Of a stretch of DNA of 64,000 nucleotides, positions 8,032-16,947 are shown in pieces. A model generated the notes under the pieces. The model worked only from the letters and a program-made list of their open reading frames with translations, was not told the origin of the DNA and made no database searches. Numbering within the stretch: position 1 is the stretch's first letter; every line of letters starts with the position of its first letter. Made by a program: the position numbers and the translations under genes. The DNA is from Paenibacillus sp. SYP-B4298. GTDB lineage: Bacteria > Bacillota > Bacilli > Paenibacillales > Paenibacillaceae. The stretch is from assembly GCF_027627475.1 (NCBI RefSeq), contig NZ_CP115484.1:4844501-4908500 (forward strand), given 5' to 3'.

Positions 8032-9789
8032 TTAATGCGGGTAAGTATGAACGATGCCCATATCATAAGGCAGGCCATACTTACTGTCTGCCCGCGCAAC
8101 TGCAAGCGTATCGCCCGCTTCATCCCAGCCGAGCGGCAACCCCGGACCGTAAGCGGCGAGCTGGCGTTCTGTGACGTCATACATCCATAGCCAGCCATTC
8201 TCTGTCTGCAATGCGATATATGAACCCTGCGATTGCGCGACAAGCCTCGCTACCCCTAATCCTTCGGGCAGTTGGCTCCTGATCTGCTTGTAGATGTCCT
8301 CGGATACCGCCCCTTCCATCGCTCGGGCTTCCTTGCTGCGGACATCAATTATGGACGCACCATAGTTCTCACGCATATCCAGTACTGCAATTTCCGTTGC
8401 ACTGATCCATGACATCGAATACGGGAAAATAAATCCATCGCTTTTATTCATATAGGCTGCCTCTTCATGCTTATACAGCTCCTTCCCTGCCTGATCCAGC
8501 ACCAGCAGATCCGCTGCAGCGCCAACAAAATCATCGGATGACTGCAGTACGGCTACCCTCTTGCCATCCGGCGATGAAGCTACAGCAAAGATCGGCTTCT
8601 TGAATGTATGCAGCTTAACGACCTTACTTGTATCCATGTTGACCCGGTAGAGCGTCCGATTGCCATACACAGCATAGGTTGTGTTTCCTACATGCCTGTC
8701 AGAGAACAACACGTCGACGCCATACTCATTGCCATACGCACCGGCATTATTCGGCCTGTCGATGCGGATGCGTCGCTGCTCTTTGTGCTTGTTCACTCGT
8801 GTCTGGCTGCCATCAGCATGGTAGAACAGCCACTCCCCAGACTTGCCTGCACGGTCATACACGGGCTGCACCAGCAGCGTATCCTGCATGCCAATGCTGT
8901 CTTCATGCTGCCGTGACGGTGTGATCCAGCTCAGACGGTTCATTAGTCTTGACGTCCCGAGCGCAGCCTCGACAGCAGGGAGTTGATTCGCGTTAGCGAA
9001 CCGTTCTCCCTCTGCTGTAAGCAGGCCCCCGAAGTGCAGCAGCACTGGCTGTGCAGGCGGCTCGGCGAACCGAATGAGGACACGCTGCGGATCTGTCCAG
9101 GCCAGCTCATACTCTGGCTGCATATGGCCGAGCCAGGCGGTCTGCCCGAGCGAGAGCTTCACCGCGGCAGCCACCGAATCCACCTGCAGTGGCCGATTCG
9201 CATAGACGCTGACGCCCTGCTCATCCAGATGGGGCTCGACCCGGAGCAACGCCTCATCTCCACTCCCCCCCAGCAATACATCCAGCCAAGCCGTCGGCAG
9301 CGCCAGCGCTGGAGTGGCCTTCGCTTCGCCAGCTTCCTCTATCTCCTGCAGCAGCGCCGCGGCATCGATTCGAGCGGTTGAGCGCAGATCGCTGAGCCTA
9401 TAATACTGAGACTCCCCTGCCGACAGGATACGAAGCCGGTAGTCCGTACCCATACCCGCCTCATCGGTTAACAGCCCATGCGCCCCCTCCTGAACGGCTG
9501 GCGCCTCGTGTATCCCCGCGATAACGACTGCGAGCTTCTGCGGATCGGATAAAGTGAATTGCCACGACGCGCTAGGCATGTCCAGCATCACCTCAATCGC
9601 TTCGATCTGCGGCTCCTTCGGCGCCTGCGGATCGGGCGGCGTCGGCTCCACGTTCAACGTTTCTGCCACGCCGTTCGCGTTCGTGCAGCCAGCCAGGAGA
9701 AGCAGGACCATCGCCAGGACAGCGAGCAGAGCCGATCTTTCAGGCCATTGCCGTCCTCTGTTTCTCTCGGGTACGGATTTCATTGTCAT
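8032..9789 (-). CDS. Large lipoprotein with a WD40/TolB-like C-terminal half
   Basis: A 585-residue predicted lipoprotein. The start MTMKSVPERN is chosen because GGGGAGG lies 10 bases upstream. The signal peptide ends in the lipobox LLLAGC (C35), followed by a Pro/Glu-rich linker. Residues of about 50-330 look like an all-beta region with no family I recognise. The C-terminal half contains strand-rich repeats such as PIFAVASSPDGKRVAVLQSS and SMSWISATEIAVLDMRE, typical of TolB/WD40-like beta-propellers. Function is unknown; it could sense or bind a ligand at the outer membrane face. It is a single gene convergent with trpB. Confidence 0.75.
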   Translation of the reverse strand: MTMKSVPERNRGRQWPERSALLAVLAMVLLLLAGCTNANGVAETLNVEPTPPDPQAPKEPQIEAIEVMLDMPSASWQFTLSDPQKLAVVIAGIHEAPAVQEGAHGLLTDEAGMGTDYRLRILSAGESQYYRLSDLRSTARIDAAALLQEIEEAGEAKATPALALPTAWLDVLLGGSGDEALLRVEPHLDEQGVSVYANRPLQVDSVAAAVKLSLGQTAWLGHMQPEYELAWTDPQRVLIRFAEPPAQPVLLHFGGLLTAEGERFANANQLPAVEAALGTSRLMNRLSWITPSRQHEDSIGMQDTLLVQPVYDRAGKSGEWLFYHADGSQTRVNKHKEQRRIRIDRPNNAGAYGNEYGVDVLFSDRHVGNTTYAVYGNRTLYRVNMDTSKVVKLHTFKKPIFAVASSPDGKRVAVLQSSDDFVGAAADLLVLDQAGKELYKHEEAAYMNKSDGFIFPYSMSWISATEIAVLDMRENYGASIIDVRSKEARAMEGAVSEDIYKQIRSQLPEGLGVARLVAQSQGSYIALQTENGWLWMYDVTERQLAAYGPGLPLGWDEAGDTLAVARADSKYGLPYDMGIVHTYPH

Positions 9790-10074
9790 TAGGCTTGAAC
9801 CTCCCCAATTCCACATACTGTTCGGACTTTGTTTCCAGCTTATCCATATTCTCTATATTAACGGGATGAATGTCCATAATGTTACATGAGATATATAATT
9901 ATATACGCCGATGTCCTAACGGGAAACAAATCATCATTCGCTCAAAAGTACACATCGGCTATTAGCGATTTCATGTATACAGGCTTACCTATCAAAATAC
10001 GACAGCAATCTTTTCAAAAAATCATGCGAAATAACGCATATTTTATTAAATTTTGTCCAATTTTAAAATTATGT
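9790..10074. other. AT-rich intergenic stretch without a gene
   Basis: The divergent spacer between the lipoprotein gene and yjlC-ndh. It is markedly more AT-rich than the neighbouring genes. Short open frames here lack ribosome sites and recognisable products. I see no structured RNA. Confidence 0.5.
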
Positions 10075-10103
10075 TTGCAGTTCAGACGAAATAGGAATAA
10101 AAT
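10075..10103 (+). promoter_or_regulatory. Promoter of the yjlC-ndh operon
   Basis: TTGCAG, a 17-base spacer and TAAAAT, about 145 bases before the yjlC start and just upstream of a Rex/Fnr-like box. Confidence 0.55.
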
Positions 10104-10142
10104 GAACATAAATGTGATCAAGCCATTCTAATTCTATCCCTA

Positions 10143-10160
10143 TTGTGAAATTTATCACAA
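10143..10160. promoter_or_regulatory. Rex- or Fnr/Crp-type operator upstream of yjlC-ndh
   Basis: TTGTGAAATTTATCACAA is an almost perfect 18-base palindrome. It matches the redox repressor Rex site (TTGTGAA-N4-TTCACAA) with one mismatch and the Fnr/Crp-family core (TGTGA-N6-TCACA) perfectly. In Bacillus subtilis the yjlC-ndh operon is a known Rex target, which favours Rex. It lies about 40 bases downstream of the -10, a position suited to repression. Confidence 0.7.
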
Positions 10161-10249
10161 TTCATGGTGAAATGACGTGCAAGCGCCAGTTCGCTCGCAC
10201 CGATAACAGAATGAGGATGGTTCATTCAAGCATGGGAGGCTGTTTTTTT

Positions 10250-10687
10250 ATGTCGGAAACGTTAACGCAACAACCGGTAAATGAAGCTTCTGCAGGCGCC
10301 GCTCGCACGGAGCTGGACGTACTGGACCAGTTGATGAAGCCAGAGGTTCAGAAGTCCCTTACAGAGCTGGTAGAGCATCTGCCTAAGCTCGCAGAGATGG
10401 TCACCATCATGACCAAAGCTTATGACATTGCCCAGACAGTAGCTACAGACAAGGTGCTGATCGGCGACTTCAAGAATGGATTGGGCGAGTTTGTACAGCC
10501 GATCGCGGACAAAGCCAAGGGCATCGCGGCTGTTGCTGTTGAAGCAGGCGACCGTGCACAGGCAGAGCAAACAACTGTTGGCCTGTTCGGACTGCTCAAA
10601 ATGCTGAAGGACCCGAATGTCCAAAATACGTTGCGCTATGCACAGGCGTTCCTGGCTGTACTGGGCGAGCGTCAGCAACAACGTTAA
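10250..10687 (+). CDS. yjlC: DUF1641 protein, YjlC-like, partner of NADH dehydrogenase
   Basis: A 145-residue soluble protein with the DUF1641 signature: DVLDQLMKPEVQKSLTELVE, then GLFGLLKMLKDPNVQNTLRY near the end. The start is the ATG at 10250, with GGGAGG 10 bases upstream; a longer upstream frame has no ribosome site and would overlap the Rex/Fnr box. It is followed 37 bases later by ndh, the same gene order as yjlC-ndh in B. subtilis. Its exact role is unknown; DUF1641 proteins occur with membrane dehydrogenases and are thought to assist them. Confidence 0.87.
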   Translation: MSETLTQQPVNEASAGAARTELDVLDQLMKPEVQKSLTELVEHLPKLAEMVTIMTKAYDIAQTVATDKVLIGDFKNGLGEFVQPIADKAKGIAAVAVEAGDRAQAEQTTVGLFGLLKMLKDPNVQNTLRYAQAFLAVLGERQQQR

Positions 10688-10724
10688 TCGGAATATTGAA
10701 CCAACACTTGAACGGAGGATAAGT

Positions 10725-11903
10725 ATGTCGAAGCATATCGTAATTTTAGGCGGGGGCTACGGCGGGCTCCTGACTGCGCTGACTGCCCGTAAGCATCTCT
10801 CGGAGCAGGAAGCACAGATTACCGTCATCAATAAAATTCCTTCCCACCAGATCGTGACCGAGCTGCACCGTCTGGCTGTAGGCGGACTGGATGAGCGCAA
10901 TGTCGCCCTGCCGCTGAACAAGCTGCTGAAAGGCAAGTCCATCAACCTGGTCATTGATACGGTTCAGAGCATCGATCTGAAGAGCAAGCAGGTTCGTCTG
11001 GCTGGCGGCAGCACAACGTCCTATGACAATCTGGTTATCGCCCTTGGCAGCGAGACCGCATTCTTCGGCATCCCTGGCCTGCAGGAGTATAGCCTGACCC
11101 TGAAGTCGGTCGAGGACGCGAATCGTGTCCGCGCTCATGTCGAGGCTCGAATCGATGCCTATGCAGCCTCCAAGAACCCTGCCGACGCTAACATCGTTAT
11201 CGGTGGCGGCGGTCTGTCCGGCATCGAGCTGATCGGCGAGCTGGTTGACAAGCTGCCTAAGGTATGCGCGGAAAAAGGCGTGGATTTCAATGAGATCAGC
11301 CTGTACTGTGTTGAAGCAGCGCCTTCCATTCTCGCTGGCTTCGCCCCTGACCTGGTCGAGCGTGCGAAGGAAAGCCTGGAGAAGCGTGGCGTGAAGTTCC
11401 TGATCGGAATCGCTGTAACTGAAGTTCAAGGCAGCAAGGTGTTGCTCAAGGACGGCTCCTCCATCGAGACGAATACACTCGTATGGACTGGCGGCGTTAC
11501 AGGCAATCCGCTCGTGGCTGAATCGGGCGTTGAAGTGAACCGTGGACGGGCAACGGTCAATGAGTTCCTGCAATCCACCTCCCATCCTGAGGTCTATCTG
11601 GCAGGCGACAGCGCGGTTGTATTCGGACCAGAGGGACGTCCATATCCGCCAAGCGCACAAGTGGCGTGGCAGATGGGTGAAGCAGTCGGCTATAACCTGT
11701 TCGCAACCTACAAGGGTCTGCCGCAGAAGGCCTTCGATCCGATCTTCTCTGGAACACTTGCGAGCCTTGGCCGCAAGGATGCCATCGGCACGATCGGCGG
11801 CAACCAACTGAAGCTGAAGGGAACACCGGCTACACTGATGAAGGAAGCGAGCAACGTGCGCTACCTCACGCATATTAACGGCCTGTTCTCGCTCGTCTAT
11901 TAA
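10725..11903 (+). CDS. ndh: Type II NADH dehydrogenase (NDH-2)
   Basis: Single-subunit flavoprotein that oxidises NADH and reduces menaquinone at the inner membrane face without pumping protons. The 392-residue protein has an N-terminal FAD-binding motif (IVILGGGYGGL), a second Rossmann motif for NADH (NIVIGGGGLSGIELIGEL) and the late FAD-contact segment VYLAGDSAVV. The C-terminus supplies the membrane-anchoring end of the family. The start at 10725 follows the ribosome site CGGAGGA. It is cotranscribed with yjlC and placed behind a Rex/Fnr-type site, so expression probably follows the NADH/NAD ratio or oxygen. Confidence 0.93.
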   Translation: MSKHIVILGGGYGGLLTALTARKHLSEQEAQITVINKIPSHQIVTELHRLAVGGLDERNVALPLNKLLKGKSINLVIDTVQSIDLKSKQVRLAGGSTTSYDNLVIALGSETAFFGIPGLQEYSLTLKSVEDANRVRAHVEARIDAYAASKNPADANIVIGGGGLSGIELIGELVDKLPKVCAEKGVDFNEISLYCVEAAPSILAGFAPDLVERAKESLEKRGVKFLIGIAVTEVQGSKVLLKDGSSIETNTLVWTGGVTGNPLVAESGVEVNRGRATVNEFLQSTSHPEVYLAGDSAVVFGPEGRPYPPSAQVAWQMGEAVGYNLFATYKGLPQKAFDPIFSGTLASLGRKDAIGTIGGNQLKLKGTPATLMKEASNVRYLTHINGLFSLVY

Positions 11904-11920
11904 TAGCCATAGATACGTCA

Positions 11921-11960
11921 ACAGCCTTCCAGACCACGACTGCGTGGTTTGGAAGGCTGT
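11921..11960 (+). terminator. Terminator after ndh
   Basis: A long stem (ACAGCCTTCCAGACCACG pairing with CGTGGTTTGGAAGGCTGT, one mismatch) with a 4-base loop, followed by CTTTGTT. It begins 17 bases after the ndh stop. Confidence 0.85.
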
Positions 11961-12001
11961 CTTTGTTGGACGGCCTGGCTCTGCCTCTTATGCGGCCCCA
12001 A

Positions 12002-12039
12002 GGTACTCAGCCATGGGCCGCTGCCTATGGCTGAGTACC
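12002..12039 (-). terminator. Hairpin at the 3' end of the GNAT gene
   Basis: A 13-bp perfect stem (GGTACTCAGCCAT / ATGGCTGAGTACC) abuts the stop codon of the minus-strand acetyltransferase gene. No proper U-tract follows on that strand, so it may protect the 3' end rather than terminate. Confidence 0.5.
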
Positions 12040-12485
12040 TATGGCAACTGCTTGACCATCGTCACATGAGGAATATTCTCCTCCAAGAAGACGTCGGATA
12101 CGGTACGGAACCCCAGCTTCTCATAGAACGGCTCCGCATGCACCTGAGCGTTCAGCTTCAGCTTCCTGTGTCCTGCGTCTCTAGCCAGCTCCTCCAGCTT
12201 CGCCATCAGGACACGGCCTACTCCATACTTGCGGTACGCAGCAAGCACACAGATGCGCTCCAGCTTGGCTGCATCGTCCACCACACGCAGGCGGGCCGTG
12301 CCCGCAGGCTGATCCTCATGCAGCGCAAGGATATGGATCGTCGCCGGATCCACGTCGTGCTCGTCGAACTCATTTTCCTCCGGTACGCCCTGCTCCTCTA
12401 CAAATACAAGCTTCCTGATTCTAGAAGCCTCAGCAAACTGTTGCTCGGTTGTAATGTCTATTACCTTCATATCGTTTACCTTCAT
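12039..12485 (-). CDS. GNAT-family N-acetyltransferase, YjcF-like
   Basis: A 148-residue GNAT enzyme that would transfer an acetyl group from acetyl-CoA to a small molecule or protein. The family core is visible: IRKLVFVEEQGVPEENEFD at the start, the acetyl-CoA-binding stretch RICVLAAYRKYGVGRVLMAK, and the C-terminal HAEPFYEKLGFRTVSD. The reading frame runs further upstream, but GGGG lies 6 bases before the chosen ATG. The coding start holds a small tandem duplication (MKVNDMKVID), so a second ATG 15 bases later could also serve. The substrate is unknown. It is convergent with ndh. Confidence 0.85.
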   Translation of the reverse strand: MKVNDMKVIDITTEQQFAEASRIRKLVFVEEQGVPEENEFDEHDVDPATIHILALHEDQPAGTARLRVVDDAAKLERICVLAAYRKYGVGRVLMAKLEELARDAGHRKLKLNAQVHAEPFYEKLGFRTVSDVFLEENIPHVTMVKQLP

Positions 12486-12544
12486 GTCGTTCCCCTGTCC
12501 CTTCTGAATCAGATTAGAGTACATCTCGGCCTTGAGCCGAGGCA

Positions 12545-13528
12545 CTATGTTGTATCTCCAGTGATCAGCTCCACACCAACCACCGTATTGTTCAGCTCCT
12601 CCTCGCCCTCGATCAAGCGAATCAGGCTGGAGCACAGCATCTTGCCGATGCGGTCGATCGGCTGCTTGATCGTGGTCAGCTTCGGATTTTGCAGCATTCG
12701 TGTAAAGCTATGGTAATCATAGCCGACGATGCGCAGTTGCTCAGGCACACGAATGCCATGCTGTACCGCGTAAATATACAAGGCATAGGCCAAAATATCA
12801 TTGCTGCAAAATACCCCGTCATACTCCGGCAGATGCTTGGACACTTCCTGATCAATGAAATCCCAGTAATACTCGAACGTCAGCTTGTTGGGCGCCCCTT
12901 GAATCACTCGATGTGGGAGATCATGCTTCATACAAACGAGCCGAAAGGCGTCTGTGCGCCGATTAGGGAGCAGGTCGAAGGTCAACGGCCCGGACACATG
13001 CAGCAGCTTCCGGCAGCCGCGAGCAATCAGATGCTCAGTCGCCAGCTCCCCGCCCTGAAAATTATCTGCCCCTACATACGGAATGTCCGATGAAATAATC
13101 CGGTCAAACGACACAATCGGCATCTTGACCTTCTTGTATTGCTCCAGATCGAGTGTATGACTGCACATGACGATCCCATCCACCCGATTTTGCCGCAGCA
13201 TGCTAATATAATTAGCTTCCTTATCTGAATAGCCTAATGAGTTGCATATCAAGAGCTTATAGTTTTGCTCGTTGGCATACGTTTCCACATAATGAATCAG
13301 TTCGGCAAAGAAAGGATGCTTGGAATCCGGCACAATCATACCGATCAGATCAGACTGGCTTCGCTGGAGCGCACGGGCGATCTGATTCGGATGATAATCA
13401 AGCGTGGACATCGCCTGCTCCACCTTGGCTCTGGTCTCCTTGTTGATATAGCCGCGATTATTAATGACGCGGGAGACCGTGGTCACGGAAACACCGGCTA
13501 ATTTGGCCACTTCTTTAATATTGGACAT
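12545..13528 (-). CDS. LacI-family regulator of the adjacent sugar operon
   Basis: A 327-residue repressor. The N-terminal HTH (MSNIKEVAKLAGVSVTTVSR, then VINNRGYINKETR) is followed by a periplasmic-binding-protein-like effector domain with DLIGMIVPDSKHPFFAELI and VGADNFQGGELATEHLI. It is divergent from the sugar ABC/GH32 operon and is its likely regulator. By analogy with ScrR/SacR-like proteins, the effector should be sucrose, fructose or a phosphorylated derivative; this is inference. A 10-bp perfect palindrome (13638-13647) upstream of its extended -10 suggests autoregulation. Confidence 0.93.
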   Translation of the reverse strand: MSNIKEVAKLAGVSVTTVSRVINNRGYINKETRAKVEQAMSTLDYHPNQIARALQRSQSDLIGMIVPDSKHPFFAELIHYVETYANEQNYKLLICNSLGYSDKEANYISMLRQNRVDGIVMCSHTLDLEQYKKVKMPIVSFDRIISSDIPYVGADNFQGGELATEHLIARGCRKLLHVSGPLTFDLLPNRRTDAFRLVCMKHDLPHRVIQGAPNKLTFEYYWDFIDQEVSKHLPEYDGVFCSNDILAYALYIYAVQHGIRVPEQLRIVGYDYHSFTRMLQNPKLTTIKQPIDRIGKMLCSSLIRLIEGEEELNNTVVGVELITGDTT

Positions 13529-13597
13529 GGTTCACTTCCTCTGCAGACTGCGGCGGCGGCGAGCCGCTGCGACAGCCGTTGATAAGCCTATGGGCTT

Positions 13598-13603
13598 AGT
13601 ATA
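13598..13603 (-). promoter_or_regulatory. Extended -10 of the lacI-type gene
   Basis: On the minus strand TGGTATACT gives a good extended -10 (TG-N-TATACT), about 70 bases before the start codon. No clear -35 is seen. Confidence 0.45.
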
Positions 13604-13637
13604 CCATGAATTCAGATAATGACGCCTTTTTTATATG

Positions 13638-13647
13638 GTAACGTTAC
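13638..13647. promoter_or_regulatory. LacI-family operator palindrome
   Basis: GTAACGTTAC is a perfect 10-bp palindrome with the central CG typical of LacI/GalR operators. It lies in the divergent spacer about 35 bases upstream of the regulator's -10. Confidence 0.55.
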
Positions 13648-13734
13648 AACCTTCAATTACTAAGAATAAACCCTTTAATATCAAGCCCTTCATAGAATAA
13701 ATAATTAGATAACCTCCATTTATGACGTTTTATA

Positions 13735-13772
13735 TGAAAACGATTGACATATAAATATCGAGTCGTTACAAT
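13735..13772 (+). promoter_or_regulatory. Promoter of the sugar operon with an overlapping LacI/CcpA-like site
   Basis: TTGACA (13744-13749), a 17-base spacer and TACAAT (13767-13772) make a near-consensus promoter. TGAAAACGATTGACA overlaps the -35; it resembles a LacI/CcpA-type operator but departs from the cre consensus in the right half. It may be the second operator for the divergent repressor. Confidence 0.75.
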
Positions 13773-13827
13773 AACTCATGAAAGCAGTTACAGTTCCATG
13801 TAGAACAACAAAGGGGAGAGTTGATCC

Positions 13828-15147
13828 ATGAAATCCAAGCTTCTAACATTAGCTGCACTAACCCTTGCGCTCGGCTCCATATTGTCCGCCTGCGGAGGCG
13901 ATTCCACTGGGAGCACAGACGCATCTTCTGGCGGCAATACCCAAGCCTCAGCAGACAAAACCTCGTTCTCTATCCTGATTGGCAAGCCAGAGATTGCCGA
14001 ACAATTCGAGAAGACGACGAAGGAATATGCTCAAAGCCATAATGTTAGCATTTCCGTTATTCCGCTCGGCAATCAGACCGCCTATGAGAAGCTAGCGACC
14101 TTGTATGCCTCGAACAATGCCCCTACCATGATGCTGCTTGGTCAGGAAATTCCCGATATGACCGATAAGCTGGTCGACTTGAGCGATCAGCCCTGGGTTA
14201 AACATGCAAACGTTGGCACACTGGATTTTGTGAAGGATGGGGACAAAATTGTAGGTATGCCACTGACCGTTGAGGCCTTCGGTCTCCTCTACAACAAGCA
14301 GGTGCTCGATGAGGCTGTCGGCGGCAGCTTCGATCCGTCCACCATCCGCACCCGCGATAGTCTGAAGGAGCTGTTCGACAAGATTGAGGCCACAGGCAAG
14401 GGCGCGATCCATGTGTCGCCAATGGATTGGTCGCTGGGCGCTCACCTCTCCAACATCTTCTTCACTAACCAATCGCCGGATTCGGCGGAACGCCATGCCT
14501 TCCTCGACAAGCTGAAGTCAGGCGAGGCGGATCTAAGCGTCAATACGGTCTATAACGGCTGGGCAGACACCTTCGACCTGATGAAGCAATACAATCAGGC
14601 CAAGGGCTCTCCGCTCGCTCCGGTATATGATGACGGTACACTGGCGCTCGCAGGGGGCGAGGTCGGCATCTGGTTCATGGGCAACTGGGCCTACCCTCAG
14701 TTGAAGGAGGTCAACCCGGATGGCGAGTTCGGCTTCCTGCCTGTACCCATCAGCAACAACCCGGAGGATTACGGCAACTCGCAGATTTCGGTCGGCGTTC
14801 CCTCCTACTGGACGATTGACGCGACCACAGCAACCGCCGAGCAGCAGCAAGCCGCCAAGGAGTTCATGAACTGGCTCGTTAGCGACCCTGCCGGGCAGGA
14901 CGCTTATGTGAACCGCTTCAATTCCATCCCGGTCTTCGACAATTTCACTGTATTGCCTGAGGATTCGCTGTCTGTAGCGATCATGAACTACACCAGCAGT
15001 GGTCATACTCTAGAATGGATGAACACGTACTATCCGGTTGGCGGGTGGGCCCAGATGGGCGCCTCCATGCAGAAATATTTGTCCAACACCATCGACCGCG
15101 CAGCCTTCACCAAGGAACTGCAAGACTACTGGACCAGCTTGAAGTAA
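13828..15147 (+). CDS. Sugar ABC transporter substrate-binding lipoprotein
   Basis: A 439-residue family-1 extracellular solute-binding protein. The signal peptide ends at the lipobox SILSAC (C22), followed by a Ser/Gly/Thr-rich tether. Family features include TAYEKLATLYASNNAPTMML, AFGLLYNKQVLDEA and GEVGIWFMGNWAYPQLKEV. It leads the operon and is followed by a strong hairpin, then two permeases and a GH32 enzyme. The cargo is therefore probably sucrose or a short fructan, a reading that rests on the GH32 neighbour. Confidence 0.93.
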   Translation: MKSKLLTLAALTLALGSILSACGGDSTGSTDASSGGNTQASADKTSFSILIGKPEIAEQFEKTTKEYAQSHNVSISVIPLGNQTAYEKLATLYASNNAPTMMLLGQEIPDMTDKLVDLSDQPWVKHANVGTLDFVKDGDKIVGMPLTVEAFGLLYNKQVLDEAVGGSFDPSTIRTRDSLKELFDKIEATGKGAIHVSPMDWSLGAHLSNIFFTNQSPDSAERHAFLDKLKSGEADLSVNTVYNGWADTFDLMKQYNQAKGSPLAPVYDDGTLALAGGEVGIWFMGNWAYPQLKEVNPDGEFGFLPVPISNNPEDYGNSQISVGVPSYWTIDATTATAEQQQAAKEFMNWLVSDPAGQDAYVNRFNSIPVFDNFTVLPEDSLSVAIMNYTSSGHTLEWMNTYYPVGGWAQMGASMQKYLSNTIDRAAFTKELQDYWTSLK

Positions 15148-15164
15148 GCTGCCGCTACAGATGC

Positions 15165-15189
15165 CTCCCGCCCGAGGAACGGGCGGGAG
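15165..15189 (+). terminator. Stable intercistronic hairpin between binding protein and permeases
   Basis: A 10-bp GC-rich perfect stem (CTCCCGCCCG / CGGGCGGGAG) with a 5-base loop and no U-tract. It probably protects or partly attenuates, giving excess binding protein over permease. Confidence 0.6.
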
Positions 15190-15216
15190 CGGACAAGAAG
15201 GAGGCCTGATTACACC

Positions 15217-16101
15217 GTGTATACTGAAGAGAAATTTTCCAGCCGGGCAAGAGCGTTCCTCCTGTTCGCCCTTCTTCCATTGCTGGCCTTTGCCGCAGTG
15301 GTCGCCATTCCGCTGCTCCTCGGGGTCTATATGACCTTTACCGACTCCAGCGGAGGCGCTCTGACGACAACATTCAACGGTGTCGCCTATTATACGCAAG
15401 CGTTCGGCGACCCGCTCTTTTGGCAATCGATTCTGTTGACACTTCAATATGTTCTGTTCAGCCTGGTGCTGACGAATGTAATCGCCTTTGTGCTCGCTCT
15501 GCTGGTGACCAGCGGCATGAAGGGACAGAACATGTTCCGCCTCGGTTTCTTTACTCCTAACCTGATCGGCGGCATCATTCTCGGCTTTATCTGGCAGTTC
15601 CTGTTCTCGCGCGTCTTCGTCTATTTCGGTCAGGCACTGGATATAGGATGGTTGTCCCACTCCTGGCTTGCCGAACCGACCAAGGCATTCTGGGCGCTCG
15701 TCATTGTCGGCGTCTGGCAAAATTCCGGCTATATGATGCTCATCTACATCGCAGGCATTCAAGGCATTGACAAATCGCTGCTGGAGGCTGCCTCGCTCGA
15801 CGGGGCAACATGGTGGGGTCAACTACTCAAGGTGAAAATTCCGCTGATGATCTCGGCGTTCACGATCAGCCTGTTCTTGACATTGCAGCGCAGCTTTATG
15901 GTGTTTGATACCAATCTGTCGCTGACGAACGGCGGTCCATATCGTTCTACCGAGATGATCGCGATGCATGTCTATAATGAAGCCTTCAAATATCAGAATC
16001 TGGGCGCCGGGCAGGCCAAAGCGCTGGTGCTGTTCGTCATCGTCGCCATCATCGCGCTGGCTCAGGTCGGCATTATGAAAAGAATGGAGGTCGAATCCTG
16101 A
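15217..16101 (+). CDS. Sugar ABC transporter permease, MalF/UgpA type
   Basis: First of two inner-membrane permeases of the CUT1 importer: 294 residues with about six membrane segments. The cytoplasmic EAA loop is visible as LEAASLDGATWWGQLLKVKI, which docks on the ATPase. It begins at GTG, the only suitable start after AAGGAGG (13 bases upstream). The stop overlaps the next gene start by one base, showing translational coupling. No ATPase gene is in the operon. Confidence 0.93.
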   Translation: MYTEEKFSSRARAFLLFALLPLLAFAAVVAIPLLLGVYMTFTDSSGGALTTTFNGVAYYTQAFGDPLFWQSILLTLQYVLFSLVLTNVIAFVLALLVTSGMKGQNMFRLGFFTPNLIGGIILGFIWQFLFSRVFVYFGQALDIGWLSHSWLAEPTKAFWALVIVGVWQNSGYMMLIYIAGIQGIDKSLLEAASLDGATWWGQLLKVKIPLMISAFTISLFLTLQRSFMVFDTNLSLTNGGPYRSTEMIAMHVYNEAFKYQNLGAGQAKALVLFVIVAIIALAQVGIMKRMEVES

Positions 16102-16928
16102 TGACTCTCCTGAGAAGAAGCATCGGCCCGCTCAAGTTCGTCTGCGTGTCGCTGCTGCTGCTGGTCTACATTTTCCCATTTCTGCTGATCGTCATCAATG
16201 CCTTCAAGACACGGCTCAAGGTCGTCTCACACCCGCTCTCTCTGCCGGAGAGCCTAAGCTGGGACAACTTCGCAAGTGCCATGAGCAAGATGAATTTCGC
16301 CCACGCGCTAGGCAATTCGCTACTCATTACAATCGTCTCTGTCGTGCTGATCGTGGCGCTCTCCTCCATGCTCGCCTATTATCTGGTGCGCTGGAAGACC
16401 CGGACGAACGGTATCATCCTGATGGCGCTGGTCGCCTCGATGATCGTGCCCTTCCAGGCGCTGATGATTCCATTCGTAACGATCTACGGGCAGTTCGGCC
16501 TACTGAACAGCAAGTGGATGCTCTGCTTCTATTACCTTGGCTTCGGCCTCAGTCTGGCAGCCTTCATGTACCACGGATTCATTAAGGGGATTCCGAAGGA
16601 TCTGGAGCAGGCGGCCTATGTGGATGGCGCGTCACGGCTTCAGGTGTTCGCCCGCATCATCTTTCCGATCCTCGCGCCGATTACGACGACCATCGCTATC
16701 CTGGATGTGTTATGGATCTGGAACGACTTCCTGCTCCCTTCCCTGGTACTGCTGACGGAGGAGAATCGGACGCTGCCGCTGTCAACCTTTTACTTTTTCG
16801 GCAAGTACACCTCCAATTACAGCGAAGCGATGGCAGCTCTCGTGCTGTCGATTATCCCGATCATTATCTTCTATCTCGCGATGCAGCGCCAGATTATTAA
16901 AGGCGTCATCGACGGCGCGGTCAAATAA
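16101..16928 (+). CDS. Sugar ABC transporter permease, MalG/UgpE type
   Basis: Second permease of the importer: 275 residues with six predicted membrane segments. The EAA loop reads EQAAYVDGASRLQVFARIIF. The ATG overlaps the upstream TGA (TGATG). The end GVIDGAVK is typical of the MalG group. It is followed 19 bases later by the GH32 gene, so import and hydrolysis are made together. Confidence 0.94.
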   Translation: MTLLRRSIGPLKFVCVSLLLLVYIFPFLLIVINAFKTRLKVVSHPLSLPESLSWDNFASAMSKMNFAHALGNSLLITIVSVVLIVALSSMLAYYLVRWKTRTNGIILMALVASMIVPFQALMIPFVTIYGQFGLLNSKWMLCFYYLGFGLSLAAFMYHGFIKGIPKDLEQAAYVDGASRLQVFARIIFPILAPITTTIAILDVLWIWNDFLLPSLVLLTEENRTLPLSTFYFFGKYTSNYSEAMAALVLSIIPIIIFYLAMQRQIIKGVIDGAVK

Positions 16929-16947
16929 CACAGGTTGAGGTGACAAG

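Noticed and set aside
9886-10131. An 81-codon open frame in the AT-rich spacer before yjlC
   Set aside because: No ribosome site, no recognisable product, and composition typical of non-coding AT-rich spacer; it also covers the promoter of yjlC-ndh.
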